DNA from: Oscillospiraceae bacterium
Lineage (GTDB): Bacteria > Bacillota > Clostridia > Oscillospirales > Ruminococcaceae
Direction of reading: 5' to 3'
Assembly: GCA_017438745.1 (NCBI GenBank)
Contig: JAFRUS010000040.1
Coordinates: forward strand, 1-64,000
Length of the DNA stretch: 64,000 bases
Part shown: in pieces, positions 11,014 through 20,374 of the stretch
Layout of the letters: the number at the start of each line of letters is the position of its first letter
Position numbering within the stretch: position 1 is the stretch's first letter
The notes under the pieces: model-generated
The model's input: the letters and a program-made list of their open reading frames with translations, nothing else
Databases searched by the model: none
Told to the model about the DNA's origin: nothing
Position numbers and translations under genes: made by a program

Positions 11014-14000
11014 TTATTTGCATTCGTTGTAAAGCTGACCAGCCTGCATTGTCTTGCCCTGAGCCTTGAACATTTCAGAAACTGTTACGCACTGCCAGCC
11101 CTGGCTCTTGAGGTATGGGAGGAATTCTTCCATAGCACCTGCTGTTGAGTCATAGTTTTCGTGACAGAGAACAACCTTGTTTCTGAGTGAGCCGTTTGCA
11201 AGAGCAGACTTAAGTGTATTAACGATCTGATCCTTTGAAGCACCGTTCCAGTCCTGAGTGTCAAGACCGCAGTTCGGGCAAGGAACACCTACTGCCTGAC
11301 CTACACTTGCATCAAATGAAAGGTAAGGAGGTCTTAAGAGGTAGTCGTTGTCGCCGCCGATGATAGCGTCGAGAGCCTGCTTTGTCTTCTGAACTTCGCT
11401 CTTACCCTTGTCACCCTGCTGAGTGAGGTAAGGATGAGTCCATGTGTGGTTAGCAACTTCGAAACCAGCATTGAATGCATTCTTGATTTCCTGTTCGTTG
11501 CCTGCTATTCTTTCGCCCCAGTAGAAGAATGTAGCGTGGAAACCGTTCTTTGTAAGAGCGTTGTGGATTCTTGAAGGATTCTGTGATCCGCCGATCGGAC
11601 CGTCGTCGAATGAGATAGCAACCATTGGCTTTGAAGCATCGATCCATGATACGTCAGCATCTGATGTCCATACACCGTTCTGAACCTTACCCTTTGAACC
11701 TGTGGACTTGGCTGTCTGCTGAGGTACCTGCTGTTCTCCAGGATTCTGACCGCCGTTAGGATTCTGGTCGCCGCCCCATGGCATCTGGCCGCCCCATGGA
11801 TTCTGTCCAGGGTTCTGCTGCGGAGCCTGCTGAGTATTGCTGCTTTCACCGCTGCCTGTACCGATAGTAAGCTTTGTTACGTTAGCCTTACCGCTGCTTT
11901 CCCATCCTTCAACGTTGAGAGCAACTTCTGTAAGGTTACCGATGTTCCAGCCTGCATTTGCCCATGCCTTGAAGTGATCTGATACTGTGATAGTACCTGA
12001 TGTTCTCTTGGACTTACGAACACTGAAGTACTGCTTGAATGTTTCAGTAGTACCGAGGATAGTTGGACCTGTGTGGTCGAGCTGGAAGATCTCGTATTCA
12101 GAACCGTCGATAGTAACTGTCTTGCTCTGACCGTTAGGTGAAGGGCACCAGTTTACCCAGTCTTCGATGATGTAGTATTCAACGAGAGGATTCTTCATCC
12201 AGCCGTATACGCAGAGTCTTGAGTTACCGGCTGCGCTTGCTGAATAGTCAGCTGCATAGTCCATTACGATAGTACCGTAATCTGTAGCCTTCTTTGTAGC
12301 ATCATAGTTTCTGCCTCGGCGAGCAAGGAAGTTACCTCTTGAGCATTCAGCACTCCAGTCTGTGCTGAATGTACCGCCGCTGCCAAGTGTCATGGAACCG
12401 CTTCCGCCTGTCTGGTCAAGCCAGATCTCGTAGCTGTAGCCGTCAACGTTGTCACCCTTGTGCTGGTTCTGACCGTTGCCTACGCTGTATGTTTTACCGC
12501 TTGCTGTGAAAGTGCTCTGTGATGGTGACGGAGAAGGAGAAGCCTGCTTAGACGGTGAAGGTGATGGTGAAGCCTGCTTTGATGGAGAAGGTGAAGCTAC
12601 CGGCTGATTTACAGGAGCTACATAACCATCTCCGAGCTTGTCAATTACCTTTGAAATGAACTGTCTTAATGTTGCAAGGTCTGCAAGTTCCAGTTTGCCG
12701 TTGTAAGCAACGTCAGCAGCAAGTGTCTGCTTGTCTGTGAACTTGGTCTTGTCTATAAGGTGAACAGCGAGAAGTGAAAGGTCTGTGATGTCGATCTTTG
12801 TATCGTCGTTGATATCACCGAATTTGAAATCTGCTGCAGAACCGTTTGTGCCGCCTGACTGCTGTGATGGCTGAGTATGAGGCTGCTGTGATGCAGGTGC
12901 CTGTGACTGTTGTGTCGGCTGGCTCTGTGTTGTAGGCTGAGTCTGAGCTGTTGGCTGAGGCTGTGAAGATCCGGCAGAAGCAACAGGGAAGATGTGTCCT
13001 ATGAAGTTATAGAACAGAGGAGTACCTACTGATGCGTCGTGACCTGCACCAGCTTTTTCAAACCAGATGTTGTCTACGCCGTTCTTGTCATAGAGTTCGT
13101 GGTACTGCTTAGGGAATGTACCAACGACTGAGTCATTTGTACCGCCGCCTATCATAAGGAGATAAGGTGTGGTAGCAAACTTGAATTCTGATTCTGTCAT
13201 CGAACCGCGGTGGTTGAGGAACATATCCTGTGCAGGAACGATACCAGGAGCAGGTGATGAAGCTGCAACGTAACCGATCTTGTCACAAGCCTTCATACCG
13301 ATGTAGAGTGACTCTCTGCCGCCCATTGAGAAACCGCAGATAGCTGTGTTTTCTCTGCCTTCAGCTACTGAATAGTGTTCTGCCATGTAAGGCATAAGGC
13401 TTTCAGTGAGATCGTAGAGGAAGTCATCGTAGTAGTCCATATCCTGCTGTGTGATACCGGCAGGTCTTTCGTTAGGACCGGTATACATCTGAGTAAATAC
13501 GATGATGAATGGCTGAACCGTACCCTTCTTGATGAAGTATGAAGCCATCTCGCAGATGCCCCATCCCTTGGTCATGTCATCTTCGCCGCCCATTACACCG
13601 TGGTTTACGTAGAGAACAGGATATTTCTTTCCTTCTGTATAGCCTTCAGGAAGCCATACGTTTGCAGGCTTTGTTCTTCCGGCTTTCTTTGACTGATACT
13701 TGATCTTTGACATTTTACCAGAATCAGTTTTTGTTGCTTCACCAGGAACTGTTGCAGTGAATTCTGCCTTTGCAGTCTTCTGAATGTCAGAAAGGCTTGA
13801 AGATGCAGTAAATGAGCTGCTTCCTGTAGTTGGAGTCTGGCTCTGTCCCGGATCCTGATTCTGACCTTGTGTCGGATCAGTCTGACCCCAAGGCATCTGA
13901 CCCCAAGGGTTGTCCTGACTCTGACCCTGTGCAGGATCGGTCTGACCCCAAGGCATCTGACCCCAAGGATTATCCTGACTCTGTCCCTGTGCTGGATTCT

Positions 14001-14802
14001 GTGTGGTTGTGCCAGGATCTGTAGTTGTCTGTGAAGGGGTAGTGCTTCCGCTTCCGCCGATAGTAAGAACATTCTTCTTAACGTTTGCCTTACCTTCTGA
14101 ACGGTAGCCTTCGATGTTGAGGGCAACTTCGTACATCTTGCCCATCTTCATGCCGGATTTTTCCCAGGCAGCAAAATGATCTGAAACAGTAATTGTTCCC
14201 TTAAGGTTTGTTTCCGCATAAACCTTTGCAGGGTTTGTCTTGTTTACGCTCCAGTACTGTTCGAATGTTTCAGTGCCGTGGATAGAAGGCTGATTAACTC
14301 GTGTTGATGTGTAAATGTCGTATGATTTTCCGTCTGAGGATACTGTACCCTTGGAAGCATTGCTTCCCGGTGGTCTCCAGTCGCCCCATGCTTCTACTAT
14401 ATAGTATTCTACAGTAGGGTCTTCAGTCCATCCGTAAACGCACATATAAGAGTTACCGTTTGGCTGATAGTCTACATCGTAATCGATCGTGATATTGCCA
14501 TAATCCTTATAACCTTTTGTGCTTCCGAGTTTTTTACCCGTACGGAAGAGACAGTTTTCGATTCCGCTCCATGAACAGCTGAATCCGCCGTTGGAGCCGA
14601 GATCCATAGTTACGTTACCAGTTCCGTTCTGATTCCAGAGTTCGTAATCGTAACCGTCAGATGTTTTACCCGTTTTCTGCTGGTCTGCAGCTTTAACTGT
14701 CAGGATATCGTTTACACTGAGCAGTTCTGGCGATGCTGCGATCGGCAGAGCCATTGACATTGCGATGAAACCACTTAATGCTTTTTTTGATGAGTGTTTC
14801 AT
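11014..14802 (-). CDS. Multi-domain secreted xylanase/esterase GH11-CE1-dockerin-GH11-CE4
   Basis: A 1262-residue secreted enzyme joining two xylanase modules with two different esterases. Order: signal peptide (1 to ~38); type A GH11 (~39-245); a linker with two copies of an [10 protein letters not shown] repeat; a CE1 feruloyl-esterase-type module (~345-615); dockerin (~680-745); type B GH11 (~790-995); a second linker with [11 protein letters not shown]; and CE4 (~1035-1262). The CE1 module has nucleophile Ser in GFSMGG, a candidate Asp in GTNDS and a candidate His in GAGHD. CE4 motifs SFDDGP, HTWTH and RPPYL are present. The ATG at 14800-14802 follows GAGGTGG; a longer reading frame upstream crosses the promoter and is rejected. 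The CE1 would free ferulate cross-links while CE4 removes acetyl groups. It is the most upstream gene of the array and diverges from the SGNH hydrolase gene. Confidence 0.94.
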   Translation of the reverse strand: MKHSSKKALSGFIAMSMALPIAASPELLSVNDILTVKAADQQKTGKTSDGYDYELWNQNGTGNVTMDLGSNGGFSCSWSGIENCLFRTGKKLGSTKGYKDYGNITIDYDVDYQPNGNSYMCVYGWTEDPTVEYYIVEAWGDWRPPGSNASKGTVSSDGKSYDIYTSTRVNQPSIHGTETFEQYWSVNKTNPAKVYAETNLKGTITVSDHFAAWEKSGMKMGKMYEVALNIEGYRSEGKANVKKNVLTIGGSGSTTPSQTTTDPGTTTQNPAQGQSQDNPWGQMPWGQTDPAQGQSQDNPWGQMPWGQTDPTQGQNQDPGQSQTPTTGSSSFTASSSLSDIQKTAKAEFTATVPGEATKTDSGKMSKIKYQSKKAGRTKPANVWLPEGYTEGKKYPVLYVNHGVMGGEDDMTKGWGICEMASYFIKKGTVQPFIIVFTQMYTGPNERPAGITQQDMDYYDDFLYDLTESLMPYMAEHYSVAEGRENTAICGFSMGGRESLYIGMKACDKIGYVAASSPAPGIVPAQDMFLNHRGSMTESEFKFATTPYLLMIGGGTNDSVVGTFPKQYHELYDKNGVDNIWFEKAGAGHDASVGTPLFYNFIGHIFPVASAGSSQPQPTAQTQPTTQSQPTQQSQAPASQQPHTQPSQQSGGTNGSAADFKFGDINDDTKIDITDLSLLAVHLIDKTKFTDKQTLAADVAYNGKLELADLATLRQFISKVIDKLGDGYVAPVNQPVASPSPSKQASPSPSPSKQASPSPSPSQSTFTASGKTYSVGNGQNQHKGDNVDGYSYEIWLDQTGGSGSMTLGSGGTFSTDWSAECSRGNFLARRGRNYDATKKATDYGTIVMDYAADYSASAAGNSRLCVYGWMKNPLVEYYIIEDWVNWCPSPNGQSKTVTIDGSEYEIFQLDHTGPTILGTTETFKQYFSVRKSKRTSGTITVSDHFKAWANAGWNIGNLTEVALNVEGWESSGKANVTKLTIGTGSGESSNTQQAPQQNPGQNPWGGQMPWGGDQNPNGGQNPGEQQVPQQTAKSTGSKGKVQNGVWTSDADVSWIDASKPMVAISFDDGPIGGSQNPSRIHNALTKNGFHATFFYWGERIAGNEQEIKNAFNAGFEVANHTWTHPYLTQQGDKGKSEVQKTKQALDAIIGGDNDYLLRPPYLSFDASVGQAVGVPCPNCGLDTQDWNGASKDQIVNTLKSALANGSLRNKVVLCHENYDSTAGAMEEFLPYLKSQGWQCVTVSEMFKAQGKTMQAGQLYNECK

Positions 14803-14827
14803 TTTTACCACCTCTTTCTGTTTATTT

Positions 14828-14856
14828 ATTTTAATCATATAATACAATATTGTCAA
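14828..14856 (-). promoter_or_regulatory. Sigma-A promoter of the GH11-CE1 gene
   Basis: TTGACA (14851-14856) and TAAAAT (14828-14833) on the minus strand, 17-bp spacer. TATGAT slightly upstream is an alternative -10. Confidence 0.75.
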
Positions 14857-15021
14857 GAGTGCACAAATATGTCTTTTGTATGTCACGAATATATCCAAAA
14901 TACACAGTTTTTGCGTTTTAGATTATTTAAGAATTTGAGGCGTAAAACATTGTGATAGTTTTGTGATAATATACAAACGGGTATGACTGAAATGTGTCAT
15001 AAGTGTGTCATTGTAATTTTA

Positions 15022-15073
15022 TGGTTTGAACGATAAAGCAAAATGCATAACTCATATGCTAATAATTATATAA
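15022..15073 (-). promoter_or_regulatory. Conserved xylanase-upstream element, copy 4
   Basis: Same blocks: TGGTTTG, ATAAAGC, seven bases, then ATAACTCATATGCTAAT. It lies 245 bp before the xylanase start. No terminator hairpin is adjacent here, which shows that the element goes with the downstream xylanase gene rather than with a terminator. It sits between two divergent genes in the 14803-15307 gap and could serve either. Confidence 0.66.
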
Positions 15074-15115
15074 CTGCAAATAAGATATAAAGCATTTATA
15101 CTTAACAATAATACG

Positions 15116-15144
15116 TTGAAATATCACTATTAATATGCTATTAT
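15116..15144 (+). promoter_or_regulatory. Candidate promoter of the SGNH hydrolase gene
   Basis: TTGAAA (15116-15121), 17-bp spacer, TATTAT (15139-15144). It would give a leader of roughly 155 nt, in which I see no known riboswitch. Confidence 0.5.
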
Positions 15145-15307
15145 ATAGTAAAAGACATGGGTTTATTATCAGCTGTATGCATATGTTTTTTACTTGCAGA
15201 CGGCATAAAAAAGAAATTGTACAAAAAAGGATACACATACGAAGCCGTTCGGACAGCAGCAATCGTGCAGTCCGGCAAACTATAACTTTTTTAACGGAGT
15301 GGTCGAA

Positions 15308-16381
15308 ATGAATATTCCAGGCTACATGGACGCGGTAAGCGGTTCACTTTACAATATCGGAAACACCCTCAGGCTTCGCAGGGCACTTGAAAAGAAAAAT
15401 ATTAACCTTGCTTTTGCCGGAGGATCTGTTACAAAAGGATGGGACGGAAGCAAGTATCTTGAAAAAAACTATACTGACTTCGTAACTGATTTTCTGAAAG
15501 GTGAATATCCTGACAAAAAAATCAGAATTTCAAATCTGTCCACAGAAAGTGCAAATTCATTCATAGGCCTGTCTATCACAGACAAGGTTATCGAGGAAGC
15601 AGATCCTGACATTGTATTTATAGAATATGCAGTAAATAATGAGTGCGGTCATGATCACATCGTTTCATACGAAAGCCTCGTTGAACGTATGCTGGCTCTT
15701 CCTTCTGCACCGGCAGTAGTACTTGTTTTTCTTATAAACAAGTCACTTTACACCAGTCAGGGATATATGAAAATGATCGGTTCACACTACGGACTTTTAT
15801 CAGTAAGTGTTGCCGATTCTCTCAGAAAGATGCTTGACAACGGATTTGACTGGTCAGTTTATTCCGATGATGTTATCCATCCTAATACATGGGGACATCG
15901 CTTTATTGCAGACTGTATTATTAATGCGCTTAAGGTAGCAAAGGAAAGAAAAGACGATACAGATTATATTATGCCGGATGCACTGTATTCACTTGATTAT
16001 GCAGACTATCATACATACGGCACTGACGATTCGCATATTAAGAAAAAGGGATTTGAAGTTATTTCATGTCCGGAATACGGCGAATTTTTCAACAATGGTG
16101 TCCGCTATACCGGTACAAATGATGCAAGTGTGCGGTTCGAAGGCGAGTTTAAAACCCTCTTTGCAGCTTATGTACATGACAAGACAGATCGTTTCAGCGA
16201 CGCTGATGTCATGATCGACGGCGAAAAGAAAGCTGTTCTTCAGGGACGAAGCATCTACGGCTGGGGAAATGTCGTACTTAAAAATGTCTTCAGTTTTGAG
16301 ACAAGAGGCCGACACTCGGTAGAACTTAAAGTAAGAGATAAAAAGAAAGACTTTATTCTTATAGAGTTTGGTGTAAGCTGA
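15308..16381 (+). CDS. Cytoplasmic SGNH/GDSL hydrolase, probable carbohydrate esterase
   Basis: SGNH-fold hydrolase of 357 residues without a signal peptide, so it should act in the cytoplasm. Visible family blocks are block I with nucleophile Ser in AFAGGSVTKG (near residue 40), a block III-like YAVNNE, and the catalytic Asp-His pair in DDVIHPNTWGH (near 195). A C-terminal segment of about 120 residues looks like a beta-rich accessory domain. The preceding GTG at 15299 is in frame, but the GGAG at 15296-15299 fits the ATG at 15308. The gene diverges from the xylanase array. Deacetylation of imported xylo-oligosaccharides is a plausible role by context, but the substrate cannot be read from the sequence; other acyl esters are possible. 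Confidence 0.8.
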   Translation: MNIPGYMDAVSGSLYNIGNTLRLRRALEKKNINLAFAGGSVTKGWDGSKYLEKNYTDFVTDFLKGEYPDKKIRISNLSTESANSFIGLSITDKVIEEADPDIVFIEYAVNNECGHDHIVSYESLVERMLALPSAPAVVLVFLINKSLYTSQGYMKMIGSHYGLLSVSVADSLRKMLDNGFDWSVYSDDVIHPNTWGHRFIADCIINALKVAKERKDDTDYIMPDALYSLDYADYHTYGTDDSHIKKKGFEVISCPEYGEFFNNGVRYTGTNDASVRFEGEFKTLFAAYVHDKTDRFSDADVMIDGEKKAVLQGRSIYGWGNVVLKNVFSFETRGRHSVELKVRDKKKDFILIEFGVS

Positions 16382-16408
16382 TACTACAGATCAAAAGAAA
16401 AGTATATA

Positions 16409-16447
16409 TATCCGCAGAATCGTTTTTTACGGTACTGCGGATTTTTT
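16409..16447 (+). terminator. Intrinsic terminator of the SGNH hydrolase gene
   Basis: Stem ATCCGCAG / CTGCGGAT followed by TTTTTT, 30 bp after the stop codon. Confidence 0.8.
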
Positions 16448-16492
16448 AAACAGAAAGAGCATCTTCCTTGCGGAAAGATGCTCTTTCTGTTT
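16448..16492. terminator. Strong hairpin between convergent genes
   Basis: An 18-bp perfect stem (AAACAGAAAGAGCATCTT and its complement) between the SGNH gene and convergent purL. It is likely the purL transcript end, although only TTT follows on the minus strand. Confidence 0.65.
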
Positions 16493-16514
16493 GTAATTGT
16501 ATATTTATAATGTA

Positions 16515-19500
16515 TCAGTCTGCGAAATAGCTTACGCCGCTTTCGAAGATAAACTGATCTTTGTCACCCTGAACGTTCTTGCAGACGTCAGTGCCTTTTC
16601 TTTCGCTGTGCCCCATCTTACCGAGAACACGTCCGTCAGGGGATGTGATACCTTCGATGGCTGCGATAGATGTATTCGGATTGAATCTTATATTCATTGT
16701 AGGTTCGCCGTTCATGTCAACGTACTGTGTTGCGATCTGGCCGTTTTCAGCAAGCTTCTTTATAAGAGCTTCAGGAGCTACGAAACGTCCTTCACCGTGT
16801 GAGATAGCGATTGAGTGGATCTGGTCAACTTCTGTACGTGCAAGCCATGGAGACTTGTTTGAAGCGATTCTTGTTCTTACCATCATTGACTGGTGTCTTG
16901 CGATAGTGTTGAATGTAAGTGTAGGTGATTCATCTGTCATGTCAGTGATCTCACCGAATGGTACAAGACCGAGCTTGATGAGTGCCTGGAAGCCGTTGCA
17001 GATACCGAGCATGAGACCGTCACGGTTCTTGAGAAGTTCGTGAACAGCGTCCTTGATTCTTGCATTTCTGAAGAATGCTGTGATGAACTTACCGCTTCCT
17101 TCAGGTTCGTCACCGCCGCTGAATCCGCCAGGGATCATGATGATCTGTGAGTTTCTGATAGCCTTTTCGATCTGGTTTACTGATTCCTCAATAGCAGAAG
17201 CAGAAAGGTTCTTGATTACGATAGTTTCAGTAACAGCGCCAGCCTTTTCAAAAGCTCTTGCAGTATCGTATTCGCAGTTTGTACCAGGGAATACAGGAAT
17301 AAGAACTCTTGGCTTAGCGATCTTGACTGCAGGTCTTGCAGTGTTCTTCTTGTCATATCTGTAAGCTTCCGGCTTTGTATCTTCTGTCTTTATGATGCAT
17401 GGGTAAACAGGTTCAAGCTTTGATTCCCATGCACTGAGAAGTGATTCAACTGAAACTGTGTAGTCGATGTTGTCGATAACAGCATCATCTGTAACTTCAC
17501 CGATAACTGATTCGCTGCCCTTTGTAGCACCGATAACTTCAACGATGAATGAACCGTAGCAAGGGGCGAAGAGCTGTTCTTCATCAAGCTTCTTTGTGAA
17601 TCTGAAGCCGAGCTTGTTACCGAAGCACATCTTTGCGATACCTTCAGCAACGCCTGCACCAGCTGTTGTCCATACTGCAGCAGCACGTCCTGATTCTGTA
17701 AGAGCTTCAACCTTTTCAAAGCATCTTCTTACGCTGTCAAAGTCAGGAAGACCGTTTTCATCGTACTTAGGAGTGATGAGGATAACGCTGTTGCCAGGTG
17801 TCTTGAATTCAGGTGAAACTACCTTGCCGCTCTTTGCTGTTGATACTGCAAATGAAACGAGGGTAGGAGGTACGTCTATGTTTTCGAATGTACCGGACAT
17901 TGAGTCCTTGCCGCCGATAGCGCCGCAGCCGAATTCAAGCTGAGCCTTCAGAGCACCGAGAAGTGCTGCGAAAGGCTTGCCCCATCTTGCAGGGTCATTC
18001 TGTGTTCTTTCAAAGTATTCCTGGAAAGTGAGCCAGCACTTTTTGCTGCTTCCGCCTGCTGCAACGACCTTAGCAATAGATTCGATAACAGCGAAGATAG
18101 CTCCGTGGTATGGGCTCTTTTCGCTTATTACAGGATTGTAGCCCCAGCCCATGATGGAAGCTGTTGTTGTTTCGCCCTTAAGTACCGGTATCTTTGCAGC
18201 CATAGCCTGTGAAGGTGTGAGCTGGTAAACGCCGCCGAACGGCATGAGAACTGTGCCTGCACCGATGGTTGAGTCGAACTTTTCAACGAGACCCTTCTGT
18301 GAGCATACGTTGAGGTTAGAAATCATCTGTGTCCATCCTTCAGCGTCGTCTGAGTATTCAGCTACTGTTCCTGTAACAGGTTCAGTAACTCTTATGTCAG
18401 TGTGCTTAACAGCGCCGTTTGAGTTGAGGAAGTCTCTTGAAAGATCAACGATAGTCTTTCCGTTCCAGTTCATTCTGAGTCTGCAGTCATCTGTAACGTC
18501 AGCTACCTTTGTAGCCTCGATGTTTTCCTTTGCAGCTTCAGCCATGAATTTTTCTGTATCTTCTGCAGCTATAACAACTGCCATTCTTTCCTGTGATTCT
18601 GAGATAGCGATTTCAGTACCGTCAAGACCGTCGTATTTCTTCGGAACTGAATCGAGGTCGATGAGAAGACCGTCTGTAAGTTCACCGATAGCAACTGATA
18701 CACCGCCTGCACCGAAGTCGTTGCAGCGCTTGATCATTGAAGTAACGTCCTTGTTTCTGAAAAGTCTCTGGAGCTTTCTTTCCTCAGGCGGATTACCCTT
18801 CTGAACTTCAGCTCCGCAGCTTTCGAGTGATGAAGCTGTATGTGACTTTGAAGAACCTGTTGCACCGCCGCAGCCGTCACGTCCTGTCTTGCCGCCGAGG
18901 AGAATAACAACGTCGCCCGGAACAGGTCTTTCACGTCTGATGTTTTCAGCAGGAGCAGCACCGATAACAGCACCGATCTCCATTCTCTTTGCAACGTAGC
19001 CCGGATGATAGATCTCAGTTACGTGACCTGTTGCAAGACCGATCTGGTTACCGTATGAGCTGTAGCCGTTTGCGGCACCAACAACGATCTTTCTCTGCGG
19101 GAGCTTGCCCTTGATAGTATCTTCAACAGGAACGAGAGGGTTTGAAGCACCTGTAACTCTCATTGCCTGGTAAACGTATGAACGTCCTGAAAGCGGGTCT
19201 CTGATAGCGCCGCCGAGACATGTTGCCGCACCGCCGAAAGGTTCGATCTCAGTAGGGTGGTTGTGTGTCTCGTTCTTGAACATGAGGATCCAGTCTTCGT
19301 CCTTGCCGTCAACGTCAACCTTGATCTTTACTGAACATGCGTTGATCTCTTCGCTTTCGTCGAGGTCATCAAGAAGTCCGTCCTTCTTGAGCTTTCTTAC
19401 GGCAATTGTAGCAAGGTCCATAAGAGTCATCGGTTTGTTTTCACGTCCGAGTTCCTTCTTGAGTTCCTTGTAGAGTTCGAATGATTCCTTTATGTAAGGA

Positions 19501-20225
19501 GATTCTATTTCAACATTTTCAATGTTTGTGGAGAATGTTGTATGTCTGCAGTGATCTGACCAGTATGTATCGATCATTCTGATCTCAGTGATTGTAGGAT
19601 CTCTTTTTTCTGTGTTCTTGAAGTATTCCTGACAGAAGCAGATGTCATCGTAGTCCATTGCAAGGCCGTAGTCTGCAACGAATTTTCTGAGTTCTTCTTC
19701 GCCGTAGCCTGTGAATCCTGTAAGTGTGGCTACTTCAGTTGGAATGTTGTATTTTACGTCGAGTGTATCGAATGTGTCGAGTGAAGCTTCACGGCTTTCT
19801 ACAGGGTTGATGAGGTATGCCTTGAGTTTGTCAAATTCCGCATCAGTGAGCTTGCCGCTTACGATGTAAACTCTTGCGTTCTTAACTCTGCATCTTTCGC
19901 CCTGGGAAAGGATCTGTATACACTGTTCGCAGCTGTCGGCTCTCTGGTCGAACTGACCCGGAAGATATTCAACGGCGAAAACTCTTTCGTTTGCTGAAAT
20001 CGCAGGCATTTCACTGTAAGTGATGTCAACTGCCGGTTCCGAGAATACAGTGTTAATAGCGTATTCAAACTTTTCCTTTGTAAGTCTGTCGGCATCGTAA
20101 CGGTTGAGAATACGGATATTCTCAAGAGAGCTTAGCCTGAGAGCTGTTCTTACATCGCTGAGAACTGATTTTGCTTCTACAGCAAATTCTGGTTTCTTTT
20201 CAACATAGATTCTAAATACAGACAT
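16515..20225 (-). CDS. purL: Phosphoribosylformylglycinamidine synthase (single-chain, glutaminase-fused)
   Basis: Converts FGAR, glutamine and ATP to FGAM in de novo purine synthesis in the cytoplasm. The 1236-residue chain is the long type, with synthetase and glutamine amidotransferase in one polypeptide. Visible parts are an N-terminal PurS-like/linker region, two AIR-synthase-related halves (motif NETHNHPTEIEPFGGAATCLGG in the first; residues ~300-950) and a C-terminal class I glutaminase. The glutaminase has GGFSGGDEPEGSGKF, catalytic Cys in GICNGFQAL (near 1075) and His/Glu in SHGEGRF. The ATG at 20223-20225 (MSVFRIYVEKK) is preceded by GGAG and is preferred over an in-frame start 15 codons earlier. 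It lies 150 bp downstream of mtaB on the same strand. I see no purine riboswitch in that gap. Confidence 0.96.
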   Translation of the reverse strand: MSVFRIYVEKKPEFAVEAKSVLSDVRTALRLSSLENIRILNRYDADRLTKEKFEYAINTVFSEPAVDITYSEMPAISANERVFAVEYLPGQFDQRADSCEQCIQILSQGERCRVKNARVYIVSGKLTDAEFDKLKAYLINPVESREASLDTFDTLDVKYNIPTEVATLTGFTGYGEEELRKFVADYGLAMDYDDICFCQEYFKNTEKRDPTITEIRMIDTYWSDHCRHTTFSTNIENVEIESPYIKESFELYKELKKELGRENKPMTLMDLATIAVRKLKKDGLLDDLDESEEINACSVKIKVDVDGKDEDWILMFKNETHNHPTEIEPFGGAATCLGGAIRDPLSGRSYVYQAMRVTGASNPLVPVEDTIKGKLPQRKIVVGAANGYSSYGNQIGLATGHVTEIYHPGYVAKRMEIGAVIGAAPAENIRRERPVPGDVVILLGGKTGRDGCGGATGSSKSHTASSLESCGAEVQKGNPPEERKLQRLFRNKDVTSMIKRCNDFGAGGVSVAIGELTDGLLIDLDSVPKKYDGLDGTEIAISESQERMAVVIAAEDTEKFMAEAAKENIEATKVADVTDDCRLRMNWNGKTIVDLSRDFLNSNGAVKHTDIRVTEPVTGTVAEYSDDAEGWTQMISNLNVCSQKGLVEKFDSTIGAGTVLMPFGGVYQLTPSQAMAAKIPVLKGETTTASIMGWGYNPVISEKSPYHGAIFAVIESIAKVVAAGGSSKKCWLTFQEYFERTQNDPARWGKPFAALLGALKAQLEFGCGAIGGKDSMSGTFENIDVPPTLVSFAVSTAKSGKVVSPEFKTPGNSVILITPKYDENGLPDFDSVRRCFEKVEALTESGRAAAVWTTAGAGVAEGIAKMCFGNKLGFRFTKKLDEEQLFAPCYGSFIVEVIGATKGSESVIGEVTDDAVIDNIDYTVSVESLLSAWESKLEPVYPCIIKTEDTKPEAYRYDKKNTARPAVKIAKPRVLIPVFPGTNCEYDTARAFEKAGAVTETIVIKNLSASAIEESVNQIEKAIRNSQIIMIPGGFSGGDEPEGSGKFITAFFRNARIKDAVHELLKNRDGLMLGICNGFQALIKLGLVPFGEITDMTDESPTLTFNTIARHQSMMVRTRIASNKSPWLARTEVDQIHSIAISHGEGRFVAPEALIKKLAENGQIATQYVDMNGEPTMNIRFNPNTSIAAIEGITSPDGRVLGKMGHSERKGTDVCKNVQGDKDQFIFESGVSYFAD

Positions 20226-20374
20226 GTTAAACTCCATTTCTCCGCATCCGGCTGAGTTTTTCAAAGTCACCTGCAGCAGGCAGCGGAAATTTTATTTTAT
20301 TGCCTTCACACACACGCAGACTGCGTTTGCCGTGTGCATACCGGCTGATAGTAAACGACGAGCAGATCACGCGT

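Noticed and set aside
13605..14126. 173-codon open frame overlapping the GH11-CE1 gene
   Set aside because: A shadow frame over the repetitive linker; no ribosome site and no family resemblance.
14803..14898. 32-residue N-terminal extension of the GH11-CE1 enzyme
   Set aside because: It crosses the promoter and places unrelated residues before the conserved signal peptide.
15150..15307. Riboswitch in the long leader of the SGNH hydrolase gene
   Set aside because: The leader is about 155 nt but shows no known aptamer signature or terminator-antiterminator pair.
20226..20374. Purine riboswitch before purL
   Set aside because: I could not find the conserved purine-aptamer core or a regulatory hairpin in this gap.
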